From Brumimicrobium mesophilum (GTDB lineage: Bacteria; Bacteroidota; Bacteroidia; Flavobacteriales_D; Crocinitomicaceae), in the NCBI RefSeq assembly GCF_003025005.1, contig NZ_PVSS01000011.1, forward strand, positions 1-64,000: a stretch of 64,000 nucleotides of DNA, read 5' to 3'. The notes below the pieces were generated by a model. The model searched no databases. It worked only from the letters and a program-made list of their open reading frames with translations, and had not been told where the DNA came from. The position numbers were made by a program, and so were the translations under genes. This document shows, piece by piece, positions 48,999 to 57,867 of the stretch (position 1 is its first letter; every line of letters begins with the position of its first letter).

Positions 48999-50159
48999 AT
49001 GAACAACTTCGAATATTATAATCCAACAAAAGTAATTTTCGGTAAAGATATTTATGATCAAATACCGACTAAAATAAAGTCTGCCACTGCGGGAAATCGA
49101 ATAATGATCACTTATGGAGGTGGAAGCATCAAGAATAATGGTGTTTATGATGCCGTAATGAAATCCCTTTCAGATTATGAAGTGGTTGAGTTTTCAGGTA
49201 TCGAAGCTAATCCAGAGTATGACACCTTAATGAAAGCGGTTGAGCAAATCAAAGATAACCCAGTAGATTTTGTATTAGCTATTGGTGGAGGTTCTGTTAT
49301 TGATGGAACAAAATTCATTGTTTCGGCGGCGAAATACGATGGAAATCCTTGGGATGTTTTAACAATGAAAAAAGGTTGTAAATTTGAATATGCAGTTCCG
49401 TTTGGAACAGTTTTAACATTGCCTGCAACAGGTTCTGAAATGAATTCAGGAGCTGTAATTTCAAACAGTAGATTGAAAGAAAAGAGAACGATGGGAGGAG
49501 TACAAGGTTTTCCTAAATTTTCATTTTTGGACCCTACTGTGGTTAAAACATTGCCGCAAAAGCAAATTGCTAACGGAATTGTTGATGCTTATATGCATAC
49601 TTTGGAGCAATACATGACTTATCCATCTGATAATTTATTGCAAGAAAGAATAGCCGAAGGAATTTTATCAACTTTGATTGAGATTGGACCAAAAGTTATG
49701 GCAGATCCTGGAGATTATAAAGCAGCAAGTAACTTAATGTGGTGTGCAACTATGGCGTTGAATGGAACCTTAAGAGCTGGTGTAGCTTATGATTGGTCAA
49801 CACACATGATAGGACATGAGTTAACAGCTTTACATGGAATTGATCATGCACGAACGTTAGCCATTATTGCTCCAAATTTATTCACCATGAAATTTGAAAA
49901 TAAAAAAGCAAAACTAATCCAATATGGTCAGCGCATATTTGGACTCGAAGGTTCGTGTGGCGAGGAAGCAATTCACAGAACAAAGACTTTCTTTGAGTCA
50001 TTAGGAATTAAAACTAAACTTTCTGATTACACAGATGATTATCAATCAACTTCTGAAACGATAAGAAAACGTTTTGAAGATAGAGGATGGGAAGGTATTG
50101 GAGAACGAAAAGATTTGACACCAAAAGAAGCTGAAAAAATTGTTGAAATGAGTATTTAA
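48999..50159 (+). CDS. NADPH-dependent iron-containing alcohol dehydrogenase (YqhD/BdhA-type)
   Basis: A 386-residue group III alcohol dehydrogenase. It has YYNPTKVIFGKD at the start, the nucleotide-binding AIGGGSVIDGTKF, ATGSEMNSGAVIS, and metal ligands in NGIVDAYMHTLEQY (Asp, His) and HELTALHGIDHARTLAI (His, His). YqhD and BdhA reduce toxic aldehydes or butyraldehyde with NADPH, so a role in aldehyde detoxification or fermentation is likely. It has its own terminator, so it is a single-gene unit. Confidence 0.93.
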   Translation: MNNFEYYNPTKVIFGKDIYDQIPTKIKSATAGNRIMITYGGGSIKNNGVYDAVMKSLSDYEVVEFSGIEANPEYDTLMKAVEQIKDNPVDFVLAIGGGSVIDGTKFIVSAAKYDGNPWDVLTMKKGCKFEYAVPFGTVLTLPATGSEMNSGAVISNSRLKEKRTMGGVQGFPKFSFLDPTVVKTLPQKQIANGIVDAYMHTLEQYMTYPSDNLLQERIAEGILSTLIEIGPKVMADPGDYKAASNLMWCATMALNGTLRAGVAYDWSTHMIGHELTALHGIDHARTLAIIAPNLFTMKFENKKAKLIQYGQRIFGLEGSCGEEAIHRTKTFFESLGIKTKLSDYTDDYQSTSETIRKRFEDRGWEGIGERKDLTPKEAEKIVEMSI

Positions 50160-50171
50160 TTTTAATATTGG

Positions 50172-50212
50172 ACTCCTCATCTCAATGATCAAATCGGGAT
50201 GAGGAGTTTTTA
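50172..50212 (+). terminator. Rho-independent terminator after the alcohol dehydrogenase
   Basis: ACTCCTCATC (50172-50181) pairs with GATGAGGAGT (50198-50207), followed by a T run. It ends 22 bp before the next gene on the same strand. Confidence 0.85.
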
Positions 50213-50233
50213 TATTATTTAACCTATATAAGT

Positions 50234-51262
50234 ATGCAAGTAAAGCCTCCATTTGTATTGCGTGAAAGTTATAATGACGACGTTCTCGACTTGCTGAAAT
50301 CCGTAACATTGGGTTCGAATGGCGCACGTTATCAACATCAACGATTGGAGCAACGTATCAATCAAGTTTACCGCCCGCTGTTCATGAATTTGGAACGTAA
50401 CGGTAAGGTTTTAGGAAACATTACTTTCTGTCGCCGACCTAAAAATTGGTACGTACGTTATTTCGCTTTTAATTTGGGAATGCAAGCCACGGGTAATCAG
50501 CCTAGATCAAAAGCGGAGAATTCAGGACTGAAAACAAGGATTGGTGGTTTTTTTGAAAGCGTCTTTATGTTGGAAGAAGATAACCCTGATTTGTTTTATG
50601 CATACATAGATCCTAGGAATGAGCGCTCCTTGTGGATGAGTGAGAACTTTGAATTTTATACTGCTGCAAAAATAGCAACGCAAAGTTTTAGTCGGGTAAA
50701 ACCGAAGAAACAAGAAGAAGTTGAAGCGGTAAAAGTCAATGATTTTATACGCGAAAAAGTTCAAGAAAAGTATAGTAAATATCCATTGTTTTTCACGCAT
50801 CATACTTTTAATGATGATCCATTTTATACCTTAACTTTGAACGGTGAGATTGTTGCTTTGGCAAAATCACATAGAGCGGAATGGAAAATTACGAGATTGC
50901 CAGGTAAAAATGGAGGATTGATGAGAAATATTATTCCTTTTGTACCGGGGTTAAGAAAAGTAATTCGTCCAAATTCTCATATTTTCACTGTTGTAGATTC
51001 TGTTTGGAGTAAAGAAAGTAAACCAGAATATTTAGAAAAATTGTTCCATGGAATCCTATTCCAAGAGAAAACCAATACTATAATTTGGTGGGTTGATGAA
51101 AAAGAGCCGCTTTATAAAAGTAACAAAGACAAAGTGAATTGGGGGTTGTTGAATAAAGTGAACGGAGTACAAGAGGTGGATTTAGTTATTAGAACTCAAA
51201 AAGGAAAAGCCAAGAAATCCTTTGAAACTCCGACGTACGTGACAGGATTTGATTTTATTTGA
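50234..51262 (+). CDS. Conserved hypothetical protein, possibly GNAT-like
   Basis: A 342-residue cytoplasmic protein without signal peptide or membrane segments. PLFMNLERNGKVLGNITFCRRP and the following strands are reminiscent of an acetyltransferase fold, but no clear acetyl-CoA loop is visible. Other recognisable stretches are YAYIDPRNERSLWMSENFEFY and NTIIWWVDEKEPLY. I do not recognise the family with confidence. It begins 22 bp after a terminator, so it has its own promoter or reads through. Homologues seem plausible in relatives given the clean full-length frame. Confidence 0.65.
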   Translation: MQVKPPFVLRESYNDDVLDLLKSVTLGSNGARYQHQRLEQRINQVYRPLFMNLERNGKVLGNITFCRRPKNWYVRYFAFNLGMQATGNQPRSKAENSGLKTRIGGFFESVFMLEEDNPDLFYAYIDPRNERSLWMSENFEFYTAAKIATQSFSRVKPKKQEEVEAVKVNDFIREKVQEKYSKYPLFFTHHTFNDDPFYTLTLNGEIVALAKSHRAEWKITRLPGKNGGLMRNIIPFVPGLRKVIRPNSHIFTVVDSVWSKESKPEYLEKLFHGILFQEKTNTIIWWVDEKEPLYKSNKDKVNWGLLNKVNGVQEVDLVIRTQKGKAKKSFETPTYVTGFDFI

Positions 51263-51325
51263 GGTAGTTATCAAGTGGTCAAGTTTGTTAGTTATCAAGT
51301 TTCCAAACTATTTCGAACTTTATAA

Positions 51326-51361
51326 CTATCTAACTACATCAAACTATCTAACTACATCAAA
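51326..51361 (+). repeat. 18-bp tandem duplication
   Basis: CTATCTAACTACATCAAA occurs twice in a row in the gap between convergent genes, with further partial copies (AACTAT, TAACTAAC) on both sides. Non-coding, low complexity. Confidence 0.7.
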
Positions 51362-51387
51362 CTTTAAAACTTAATAACTAACTAAAA

Positions 51388-51984
51388 CTACTCATCAAAT
51401 TCCTCAACTTCATTTATTTCCTCTTCTGGAATCTCAGGCATATATATTTTGTCCTCTAAAACCAAAGCAGCAGGAAATTCTGAAATGATGGTAGCACGAA
51501 ATTTCTCAGCTTCTAATTGTGTTCGATAATCACCATGTAATAAAAAGTAATTTGGAGCTTTGTATTCAATATATGTTCTTGATTTATCATCTAGACCTAA
51601 CATTGTAGTTCTGGCTTTATCAACAGCACTTCTATCTTGATCAAAAAACAGTTGAATTCTATATCCATCCATTAAAGGTCCCATATTAGGAGGGATAGTT
51701 GCGGATTTAAATTTTATTATTTTATCGACCGCAGAACTTTTAACTATGTTAATTTTTCCAGGACTTATATTTTTAGGTTCTGCGATACTATCTTCAACCC
51801 ATTCTTGGTTGTTGTGTTTTTCAACTTCCAATGGAGTTGCTTCTTCAACCTTTTCAGGAATTTGTTCAACCTCTTCCTCGGTTTTTGTTTCAGTTTCAGA
51901 ACTCTTTCCAATTCTCCACCATTCATTTTGCGAAATTGAAACAGGCACAATAGCCATTATAAAAAGTACAGCGATTAATTTCAT
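51388..51984 (-). CDS. SPOR-domain protein
   Basis: A 198-residue exported protein with a signal peptide (about 1-18, ending VSISQ), an acidic low-complexity linker (about 28-60, TETKTEEEVEQIPEKVEEAT) and a C-terminal SPOR-like domain (about 105-180: MDGYRIQLFFDQDRSAVDKAR, YFLLHGDYRTQLEAEKFRATI). SPOR domains bind denuded septal peptidoglycan, so a cell-envelope or division role is likely. A -7 box candidate (CAAAAGTA, 52002-52009, minus strand) lies just upstream. Its last residues are acidic (EEEINEVEEFDE). Confidence 0.82.
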   Translation of the reverse strand: MKLIAVLFIMAIVPVSISQNEWWRIGKSSETETKTEEEVEQIPEKVEEATPLEVEKHNNQEWVEDSIAEPKNISPGKINIVKSSAVDKIIKFKSATIPPNMGPLMDGYRIQLFFDQDRSAVDKARTTMLGLDDKSRTYIEYKAPNYFLLHGDYRTQLEAEKFRATIISEFPAALVLEDKIYMPEIPEEEINEVEEFDE

Positions 51985-52199
51985 CAGTTAAATATTTAAT
52001 GCAAAAGTAAAGAATAATCTTCTATAAAAAGAAATTCTATTTCTACTTCATTTTGCACATTTTATGCCAACTGTTAAATACCAATAATTTAATATAGTAA
52101 TGTTCATATAAATCATTCAAATCTACCGTCTCAAACAAATACAGAATTTAAAATTGACAATTTATATTTATCTATTTTCATTTGCTTAATTTTGTTTTA

Positions 52200-52739
52200 A
52201 TGAAAAACCGTATTCCAATATTATTTATTCTGGCGCTTACCTTGCCTTTTGTTGGGATTTATGGTTGGTTGAAATTTGAAAAAGCTGCAATTCAAAAAAC
52301 AGTTAAGCGACAATTGATGGAAGGAATTCCAAAAGAAGAATTGATACAATTTACTTTCGCCTTGAGTGACACATCAACAATTTTGGATTGGAAACATGGT
52401 AAAGAATTCGAATTGAATGGTGAAATGTATGATGTCGTGACGCGATATTATTCTACTGACTCTGTGAAATATGACCTGTGGTGGGATCATGAAGAAACAG
52501 AATTAAATAGAAAACTAGCTAAACTAACCAATAGCCTAATCAATCAAAATTCTGAAGAAAGTTCAAAAAATGGATTTATATCATTCGTGTTGAAATCTAT
52601 TTATTATGATGATAATCAGGTGGTTTTGAGTTCTCCTTTTGAAAATAGCAATAACGTTTTGAATTATGATAACGTAAATAATTCTCTCATTTCTCGAGAT
52701 GTAAAACCCATTTCCCCGCCTCCTCAATTTAGCGTTTAA
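52200..52739 (+). CDS. Hypothetical membrane-anchored protein
   Basis: A 179-residue protein starting at ATG 52200 (MKNRIPILFILALTLPFVGI), whose first 25 residues form a membrane anchor or signal. An in-frame TTG at 52182 is less likely because a promoter-like TAATTTTG (52187-52194) falls in that stretch. The remainder (VDVVTRYYSTDSVKYDLWWDHEETELN in part) is not recognised. It lies upstream of, and on the same strand as, the TonB receptor gene with 157 bp between. Function unknown. Confidence 0.65.
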   Translation: MKNRIPILFILALTLPFVGIYGWLKFEKAAIQKTVKRQLMEGIPKEELIQFTFALSDTSTILDWKHGKEFELNGEMYDVVTRYYSTDSVKYDLWWDHEETELNRKLAKLTNSLINQNSEESSKNGFISFVLKSIYYDDNQVVLSSPFENSNNVLNYDNVNNSLISRDVKPISPPPQFSV

Positions 52740-52806
52740 AAATATTCCAACTTGTAGTTGAATCCTTCTAGATTTTAGAAAGGATAAATTTGCTTTGGAA
52801 TTATAT

Positions 52807-52842
52807 TTGTTGGTTTTTTCAAATTATGAATTGAACCAACAA
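52807..52842. promoter_or_regulatory. Inverted repeat upstream of the TonB receptor gene
   Basis: TTGTTGGTT (52807-52815) and AACCAACAA (52834-52842) are perfect 9-bp arms around an 18-bp centre. The left arm overlaps a TATATTTG -7 box (52802-52809). It could be an operator or a leader hairpin; the metal or haem status response usual for such receptors is a guess. Confidence 0.4.
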
Positions 52843-52896
52843 ATTAATAGTCGTTTTATTTCGCTGAAAAGCGAAGGAATTAATAAAATATTATAA

Positions 52897-55299
52897 ATGA
52901 GATTAATAATACTCGTGGGAATGCTATTCAGTATTTCCATATCAATGGCGCAACAAATTACTGTCATTGATGAAACAACAAAAGAACCTATTGAATTTGT
53001 TCAAATTGGGAGCAAAGGTTCAATAAAAATGTTGATTACAAATGGACAAGGTCAAGCTGATATTACCGAATTTTATGGGTTGAATGATATCAATTTCAGG
53101 TTGTACGGATATGAACCTAAGGAATTTGATTACACAGAGATAGAAAATCTCAATTTTAAAATCGAGATGACAGCGAGTGTATTCATGATGAATGAAGTAG
53201 TAATTTCGGCAAATAAGTGGAGTCAGATTTCTTCTGATGTTCCTTACAAAGTGAGTCGTTTGACTGCGAAAGATATCGCGCTACAGAATCCTCAAACAGC
53301 TGCCGATTTATTGAGTGTTTCTGGAGATGTATTCATCCAAAAAAGCCAGCAAGGTGGTGGAAGTCCAATGATACGTGGATTCTCTACAAATCGATTATTG
53401 TACACAATTGATGGAGTAAGAATGAATAACGCAATTTTTAGAGGTGGAAACCTTCAAAACGTTATTTCCTTGGATCCATTAGCGATGGAAAGTGCAGAGG
53501 TTTTGTTTGGGTCGAGTTCTACAATTTATGGTAGTGACGCGATAGGAGGGGTAATGAGTTTTCAAACTTTGAAACCAGAATTTTCTTTGGATGATCAACC
53601 CTTTGTGAAAGGTAAAGCGATGATGCGTTATTCTTCGGCAAACAACGAAAATACAGGTCATTTCAATGTAAATGTAGGTTGGAAGAAGTGGGCCATTTTG
53701 ACAAGCGTTTCTGCAAATAAATTTGGCGATTTACGCCAGGGAAGCAATGGTCCGGAAGAATATTTGAAACCCTACAATGTTCAACGAATTGACAGTATGG
53801 ATGTAGTTGTAAATCAGGAGGATGAGTTGTTGCAATCACCAAGTGCGTATAGTCAAATGAATTTGATGCAAAAAGTGAGATACTCTCCTAATGAAAACTG
53901 GGACATGGAGTATGCTTTTCATTATTCTGAGACGAGTTCATACGGGCGTTATGACCGTCATCTTGAAATGAAAGGTGATGAACCAAAGTATGCAGAATGG
54001 GGATATGGTCCGCAAAAATGGATGATGAATCAACTTTCCATAAATAACTATTCTTCCAATTTCCTTTACGATCAAATGAGTATAAAAATTGCTCATCAAA
54101 ATTTTGGGGAGAGCAGAATTGATAGAAAATTCAATAATTTAAACAGAAGAACACGAGTGGAAGAGGTAAATGCTTATTCAGCGAATGTTGATTTTTCTAA
54201 GCGACTGAGTGCCAAAAATAACTTGTTTTACGGTGTTGAATACGTGATTAATGATGTTGTGTCCACTGGAATTGAAGAAAATATCAATACAGGAGTGACC
54301 GATGCAGCTGCGGCGCGCTATCCACAATCTCAATGGCAATCGATGGGTGTTTATTTGAATGATGAACATAAAATTACTGATAAATTGACCGTTCAAGGAG
54401 GGCTGCGTTACACACATTATTTGTTGGATGCGCAATTCGATAACACTTTCTATTCATTCCCGTTTCAAGAAGCTAATTTGAATAATGGAGCTTTGACAGG
54501 AGGAATTGGTGCGGTATATAGTTTAGATGCTAAAACAGTTTTCCGTTTTAATGCTTCAACAGCTTTCCGTTCGCCAAACGTAGATGATATCGGAAAAGTT
54601 TTTGATTCTGAACCAGGAACAGTTGTGATTCCAAATCCCGATTTAAGCGCAGAGTATGCTTATAACGTTGATTTAGGGTTAACAAGAGTATTTGGTAATG
54701 TGTTGAAATTGGATTTAACTGCATATTATACTTTGTTGGATAATGCATTAGTTCGCCGTGATTTTCAATTAAACGGAATGGACAGCATTATTTATGATGG
54801 AACAATGAGTCAAGTTCAAGCGATTCAAAATGCTGCAACAGCTGATGTTTATGGAATTCAAGCAGGAATTGAAATCAATTTGACGAAAGGATTTATGCTG
54901 AGTTCGAAATTCAATTACCAAATGGGGCAAGAAGAAATGGACGATGGTTCTTTGAGTACTTCTCGCCATGCTGCTCCATGGTTTGGTGTAACACGTTTTA
55001 GCTATACTTACCGAAAATTGAAACTTGAAGTTAATGCACAATATCAAGGTGAACGAGCTCACGAAGATTTGGCCGTGACCGAGCAAGGGAAAAGTGACAT
55101 TTACGCGATTGATGACAATGGAAACACTTACGCTCCAAGTTGGTACACTGTGAATTTAAAAGCGATGTATCAATTCCACGATAATTTCACAATGAGTGGA
55201 GGATTAGAAAATATCACCGACCAAAGATACCGTACGTACAGTTCTGGACTTTCTGGAGCTGGACGAAACTTTGTTTTGTCGTTGATTGCTAATTTTTAA
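52897..55299 (+). CDS. TonB-dependent outer-membrane receptor (possibly haem type)
   Basis: An 800-residue receptor with signal peptide (about 1-19, ending SMAQQ), a carboxypeptidase-regulatory-like domain (about 20-90), a plug (about 115-225: GGGSPMIRGFSTNRLLYTIDGVRMNNAIFR, FGSSSTIYGSDAIGGVMSF) and a barrel ending in GAGRNFVLSLIANF with a terminal aromatic residue. The AFRSPNVDDIGKV ... NPDLSAEY stretch resembles the FRAP/NPNL region of haem/haemoglobin receptors, but vitamin B12 or siderophore transport cannot be excluded. No partner lipoprotein or haem-degradation gene is adjacent. It is followed by a clear terminator. Confidence 0.9.
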   Translation: MRLIILVGMLFSISISMAQQITVIDETTKEPIEFVQIGSKGSIKMLITNGQGQADITEFYGLNDINFRLYGYEPKEFDYTEIENLNFKIEMTASVFMMNEVVISANKWSQISSDVPYKVSRLTAKDIALQNPQTAADLLSVSGDVFIQKSQQGGGSPMIRGFSTNRLLYTIDGVRMNNAIFRGGNLQNVISLDPLAMESAEVLFGSSSTIYGSDAIGGVMSFQTLKPEFSLDDQPFVKGKAMMRYSSANNENTGHFNVNVGWKKWAILTSVSANKFGDLRQGSNGPEEYLKPYNVQRIDSMDVVVNQEDELLQSPSAYSQMNLMQKVRYSPNENWDMEYAFHYSETSSYGRYDRHLEMKGDEPKYAEWGYGPQKWMMNQLSINNYSSNFLYDQMSIKIAHQNFGESRIDRKFNNLNRRTRVEEVNAYSANVDFSKRLSAKNNLFYGVEYVINDVVSTGIEENINTGVTDAAAARYPQSQWQSMGVYLNDEHKITDKLTVQGGLRYTHYLLDAQFDNTFYSFPFQEANLNNGALTGGIGAVYSLDAKTVFRFNASTAFRSPNVDDIGKVFDSEPGTVVIPNPDLSAEYAYNVDLGLTRVFGNVLKLDLTAYYTLLDNALVRRDFQLNGMDSIIYDGTMSQVQAIQNAATADVYGIQAGIEINLTKGFMLSSKFNYQMGQEEMDDGSLSTSRHAAPWFGVTRFSYTYRKLKLEVNAQYQGERAHEDLAVTEQGKSDIYAIDDNGNTYAPSWYTVNLKAMYQFHDNFTMSGGLENITDQRYRTYSSGLSGAGRNFVLSLIANF

Positions 55300-55322
55300 A
55301 AAGCATAAAAGTTGATTTTAGG

Positions 55323-55351
55323 AAGGACTGTCGGTGGGCAGTCCTTTTTTT
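55323..55351 (+). terminator. Rho-independent terminator of the TonB receptor gene
   Basis: AAGGACTG (55323-55330) pairs with CAGTCCTT (55339-55346), followed by a T run; 24 bp after the stop codon. Confidence 0.85.
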
Positions 55352-55465
55352 GGTAAAAGTTCCTTCGTAATAATCCTTTTCAACAAGTTGATAAAGAATT
55401 ATTTCTTCAGGATGATAATTTGGACTGTTTCTAAACCAGTTTTTGCCCTTAATCCCCATGTGATT

Positions 55466-55516
55466 GTCATCCTGATAATCGTTAAAATCTGTGATTTTGA
55501 GATTGAAGGATCTTTT
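55466..55516. repeat. GTCATCC hairpin element, copy 1
   Basis: GTCATCCTGA, then TTAAAATCTGTGATTTTGA, then AAGGATCTTTT. Matches 57120-57174 in sequence and order; the AAAATC-TGT-GATTTT core is a perfect short hairpin. Confidence 0.7.
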
Positions 55517-55579
55517 ATTCGATTCTGCTTTTTAATAATGAACGGCATTTTTACGAGAAAATCTTGAAAAGATTTTAAT

Positions 55580-55614
55580 TTCTCCCTTGGGAGGGAGATA
55601 AAGAGGGAGGACAC
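55580..55614 (+). repeat. Decayed family-P palindromic repeat
   Basis: TTCTCCCTTGGGAGGGAGAT followed by AAAGAGGGAGGACA keeps the spacing of family P but has lost part of the C and G runs. Confidence 0.55.
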
Positions 55615-55800
55615 CTTTCATTTATGTTCAACATATTTAATTCTCCCTTTCGATATATCGGCTCGAAATTAACTAAGTTATGGGACTTCGACGACTGGAT
55701 TTATTTCATTCGTAATTCGTAATTAAATCATCCGTAATTGATTATTTTCGCAATTAAATCATTCGTAATTGATTAAATTCGTCCACTAAACTATTTTACC

Positions 55801-56988
55801 GTGATTACAGGAGCTCAACAAGAAGAAAAAAAGACAAAAGGAATCGCCATATTAGGATGTACTGGATCTATTGGAACACAAGCATTAGAAGTGATTGAGG
55901 CTTATCCGGATTTATTCGATTTGGAAGTCATCACTGCAAATAACAATGCTGATTTGTTGATTGAACAAGCGATAAAATTCCAACCCAATACTGTTGTAAT
56001 TGTCAATACTGATTTGCTTGAGAAAGTAAAAACAGCGCTTGAAGACCACGATATTCACGTTTACGGAGGGAAAGATTCACTTTGCCAAGTGGTAGAATTT
56101 GCAGATGTTGATATCGTTCTAACTGCTTTGGTTGGTTATGCAGGACTAAAACCAACAATGCATGCCATCGAAGCGAAAAAAGCCATTGCTTTGGCCAATA
56201 AAGAAACATTGGTTGTGGCAGGTGAGATGATCACAAAAATGGCCCGAGAAAACGGAGTGAATATTTATCCTGTAGACTCTGAACATTCAGCTATTTTCCA
56301 ATGTTTGGTTGGAGAATTCCATAATAAAATTGAAAAAATCTACTTGACAGCTTCAGGCGGACCATTCCGTGGTTGGACAACAGAAGAATTAAAAACAGTA
56401 AAACCAGAACAAGCATTAAAACATCCCAACTGGGAAATGGGTGCAAAAATCACAATTGATTCTGCTACTTTAATGAATAAGGGATTGGAAGTGATTGAGG
56501 CGAAATGGCTTTTTGCTTTAAAACCAGATCAAATTGATGTCATTGTTCATCCTCAATCGATTGTACATTCTTTGGTGCAATTTGAGGACGGAAGTATGAA
56601 AGCACAAATGGGATTGCCAGATATGAAATTGCCAATTCAATATGCGTTGACTTATCCAGAGCGTTTGAAAACAGATTTCCCAAGATTCAACTTTATGGAC
56701 TACCCAAATCTAACTTTCGAACAACCGAACAGAGAAGTTTTTAGAAACTTGGATACGGCATACAAAGCGATGGAAATGGAAGGAACAGCAGCATGTGCCT
56801 TAAATGCAGCCAATGAAATCACTGTTCAAGCTTTCTTAGATAAGAAAATCGGATTCTTAGATATCGCTATCATCAATGAGAAAACGATGTTGGGAGTAGC
56901 ACATATCGCTAAACCAAAATACGAAGATTACGTTTCTGTGGATAGTGCGGCAAGAGATTTTGCAGAGGGATTGATAGAGGGCAATTGA
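55801..56988 (+). CDS. dxr: 1-deoxy-D-xylulose 5-phosphate reductoisomerase
   Basis: A 395-residue NADPH-dependent enzyme, the committed step of the MEP isoprenoid pathway, forming MEP from DXP. It begins at GTG (55801) with IAILGCTGSIGTQALEVIEAYP for NADPH binding, then GYAGLKPTMHAIEAKKAIALANKETLVVAGE, PVDSEHSAIFQC with the metal-binding acidic residues, TASGGPFRGW and KITIDSATLMNKGLEVIEAKWLF. The length is standard. It supplies precursors for the carotenoid operon at 22-26 kb, though the genes are far apart. Preceded by a cluster of AT-rich repeats. Confidence 0.96.
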   Translation: MITGAQQEEKKTKGIAILGCTGSIGTQALEVIEAYPDLFDLEVITANNNADLLIEQAIKFQPNTVVIVNTDLLEKVKTALEDHDIHVYGGKDSLCQVVEFADVDIVLTALVGYAGLKPTMHAIEAKKAIALANKETLVVAGEMITKMARENGVNIYPVDSEHSAIFQCLVGEFHNKIEKIYLTASGGPFRGWTTEELKTVKPEQALKHPNWEMGAKITIDSATLMNKGLEVIEAKWLFALKPDQIDVIVHPQSIVHSLVQFEDGSMKAQMGLPDMKLPIQYALTYPERLKTDFPRFNFMDYPNLTFEQPNREVFRNLDTAYKAMEMEGTAACALNAANEITVQAFLDKKIGFLDIAIINEKTMLGVAHIAKPKYEDYVSVDSAARDFAEGLIEGN

Positions 56989-57039
56989 TAATTATTTAAG
57001 AGCGCTATTCCAATTGATTTTATCGTTTTTTATTAAGAA

Positions 57040-57174
57040 AAAAGAGATCCGATAAATATAGGATCCTCATCGCTATACTAATTTTTCTCCCCTTTTTTTG
57101 ACTTTAAACCCACCCCACTGTCATCCCGAACATTTCTTAAAATCTGTGATTTTAGGAATGGAGGGATCTCTTTT
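57040..57174. repeat. 135-bp element with 11-bp terminal inverted repeats
   Basis: AAAAGAGATCC (57040-57050) and GGATCTCTTTT (57164-57174) are perfect inverted ends. The right half (57120-57174) contains TTAAAATCTGTGATTTTAGG and matches 55466-55516. MITE-like, without a coding region. Confidence 0.72.
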
Positions 57175-57339
57175 AAACAATTTCAGCTGTCTATTGATTA
57201 GGTTTAAAGGAAACGTCTAGGTACTCCTACTTAGTTAAGATTTTATAAACTAAAAAAAGCGTTATGTAATTAAACACAACGCTCTTATATAATGTCTGCA
57301 ATCAATGCTATTTCAAAATCGGTAATAACCCTAAATCAT

Positions 57340-57446
57340 ACAGGTGAAGAAATCCGCGCGTATCCGCGTTGCTTGCATCCGTTTTTGCGGTGACTGCGGT
57401 TACTGAGCTTGCCGAATGTGAGCTCGTAGAAGGCCCACGTTCCATC
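57340..57446. repeat. GC-rich dispersed repeat, diverged copy
   Basis: Contains AAATCCGCGCGTATCCGCG, then TTGCTTGCATCCG and CGTTCCATCACA, in the order of the copy at 10606-10652 (and reverse complement of 10324-10370), with inserted GACTGCGGTTACTGAG. Confidence 0.6.
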
Positions 57447-57451
57447 ACAAA

Positions 57452-57766
57452 CTAAAGCGTTTTCAACTCTTTCTCCTGCTCTTTCTTAAAGATCTTCGCA
57501 TCAGCCACGAAAGTTCCGAAAGGAATAAGTGAAGCTAAATACGCCCAAAAGTTTGTCATTAGTGACCATTTTTTCTCTTGATTTACAACAAAAACCATAA
57601 TACAATAAGAGATAAATAAGAATCCATGTGCCATTCCTACAATTTTGTTCGGCATTGGCATTTCATACATATATTTCAATGGCATCGTTAAACCTAAAGC
57701 AAGGTAAGAAATTCCTTCTACCAAAGCCAAAATGCGGAGTATTCCTAAACTAGTTGAAAAATTCAT
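57452..57766 (-). CDS. DUF3817 small membrane protein
   Basis: A 104-residue integral membrane protein with about three hydrophobic segments (LGILRILALVEGISYLALGL, VGMAHGFLFISYCIMVFVV, LMTNFWAYLASLIPFGTFVA). The pattern IVGMAHGFLF...IPFGTFVADAKI is typical of DUF3817, whose function is unknown. A lone gene downstream of the sigma/membrane-protein operon on the same strand, with 101 bp between. Confidence 0.83.
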   Translation of the reverse strand: MNFSTSLGILRILALVEGISYLALGLTMPLKYMYEMPMPNKIVGMAHGFLFISYCIMVFVVNQEKKWSLMTNFWAYLASLIPFGTFVADAKIFKKEQEKELKTL

Positions 57767-57821
57767 GTTTTTTTTTCGGTGAAGATAAGGATTTTAGGGA
57801 GTTGAAAGGGTTATTGACTTG

Positions 57822-57864
57822 TTAAAAATAGGCTGTCGTATTTATAAAAACTAAATCTATTCTA
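57822..57864. repeat. Half copy of the AGGCT...CTATTCTAA element
   Basis: TTAAAAATAGGCTGTCGTAT followed by TTATAAAAACTAAATCTATTCTAA matches both flanks of the palindrome at 59884-59941 without its central insert. Confidence 0.6.
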
Positions 57865-57867
57865 AGT

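Larger units (their letters stand above)
55300..55800. other. Gene-free gap with terminator and three repeat remnants
   Basis: No convincing gene (a short open frame around 55334-55567 lacks coding character and overlaps repeats). The gap holds the TonB gene's terminator, a GTCATCC-type hairpin element (55466-55516), a decayed family-P palindrome (55580-55614) and a cluster of TTCGTAATT motifs (55708-55780) just before dxr. Confidence 0.65.
56989..57451. other. Gene-free gap with a TIR element and GC-rich repeats
   Basis: No gene. It carries a 135-bp element with 11-bp terminal inverted repeats (57040-57174), and a diverged copy of the GC-rich repeat family (57340-57446, CCGCGTTGCTTGCATCCG) just before the stop of the DUF3817 gene. 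Confidence 0.65.

Noticed and set aside
52182-52199. TTG start six codons upstream for the hypothetical membrane protein
   Set aside because: The ATG at 52200 gives a normal membrane anchor (MKNRIPILFILALTLP), and the upstream stretch overlaps a promoter-like TAATTTTG.
55334-55567. Short open frames (plus and minus) between the TonB receptor gene and dxr
   Set aside because: They overlap a terminator and dispersed repeats, and their translations show no domain, signal or composition typical of this genome's proteins.
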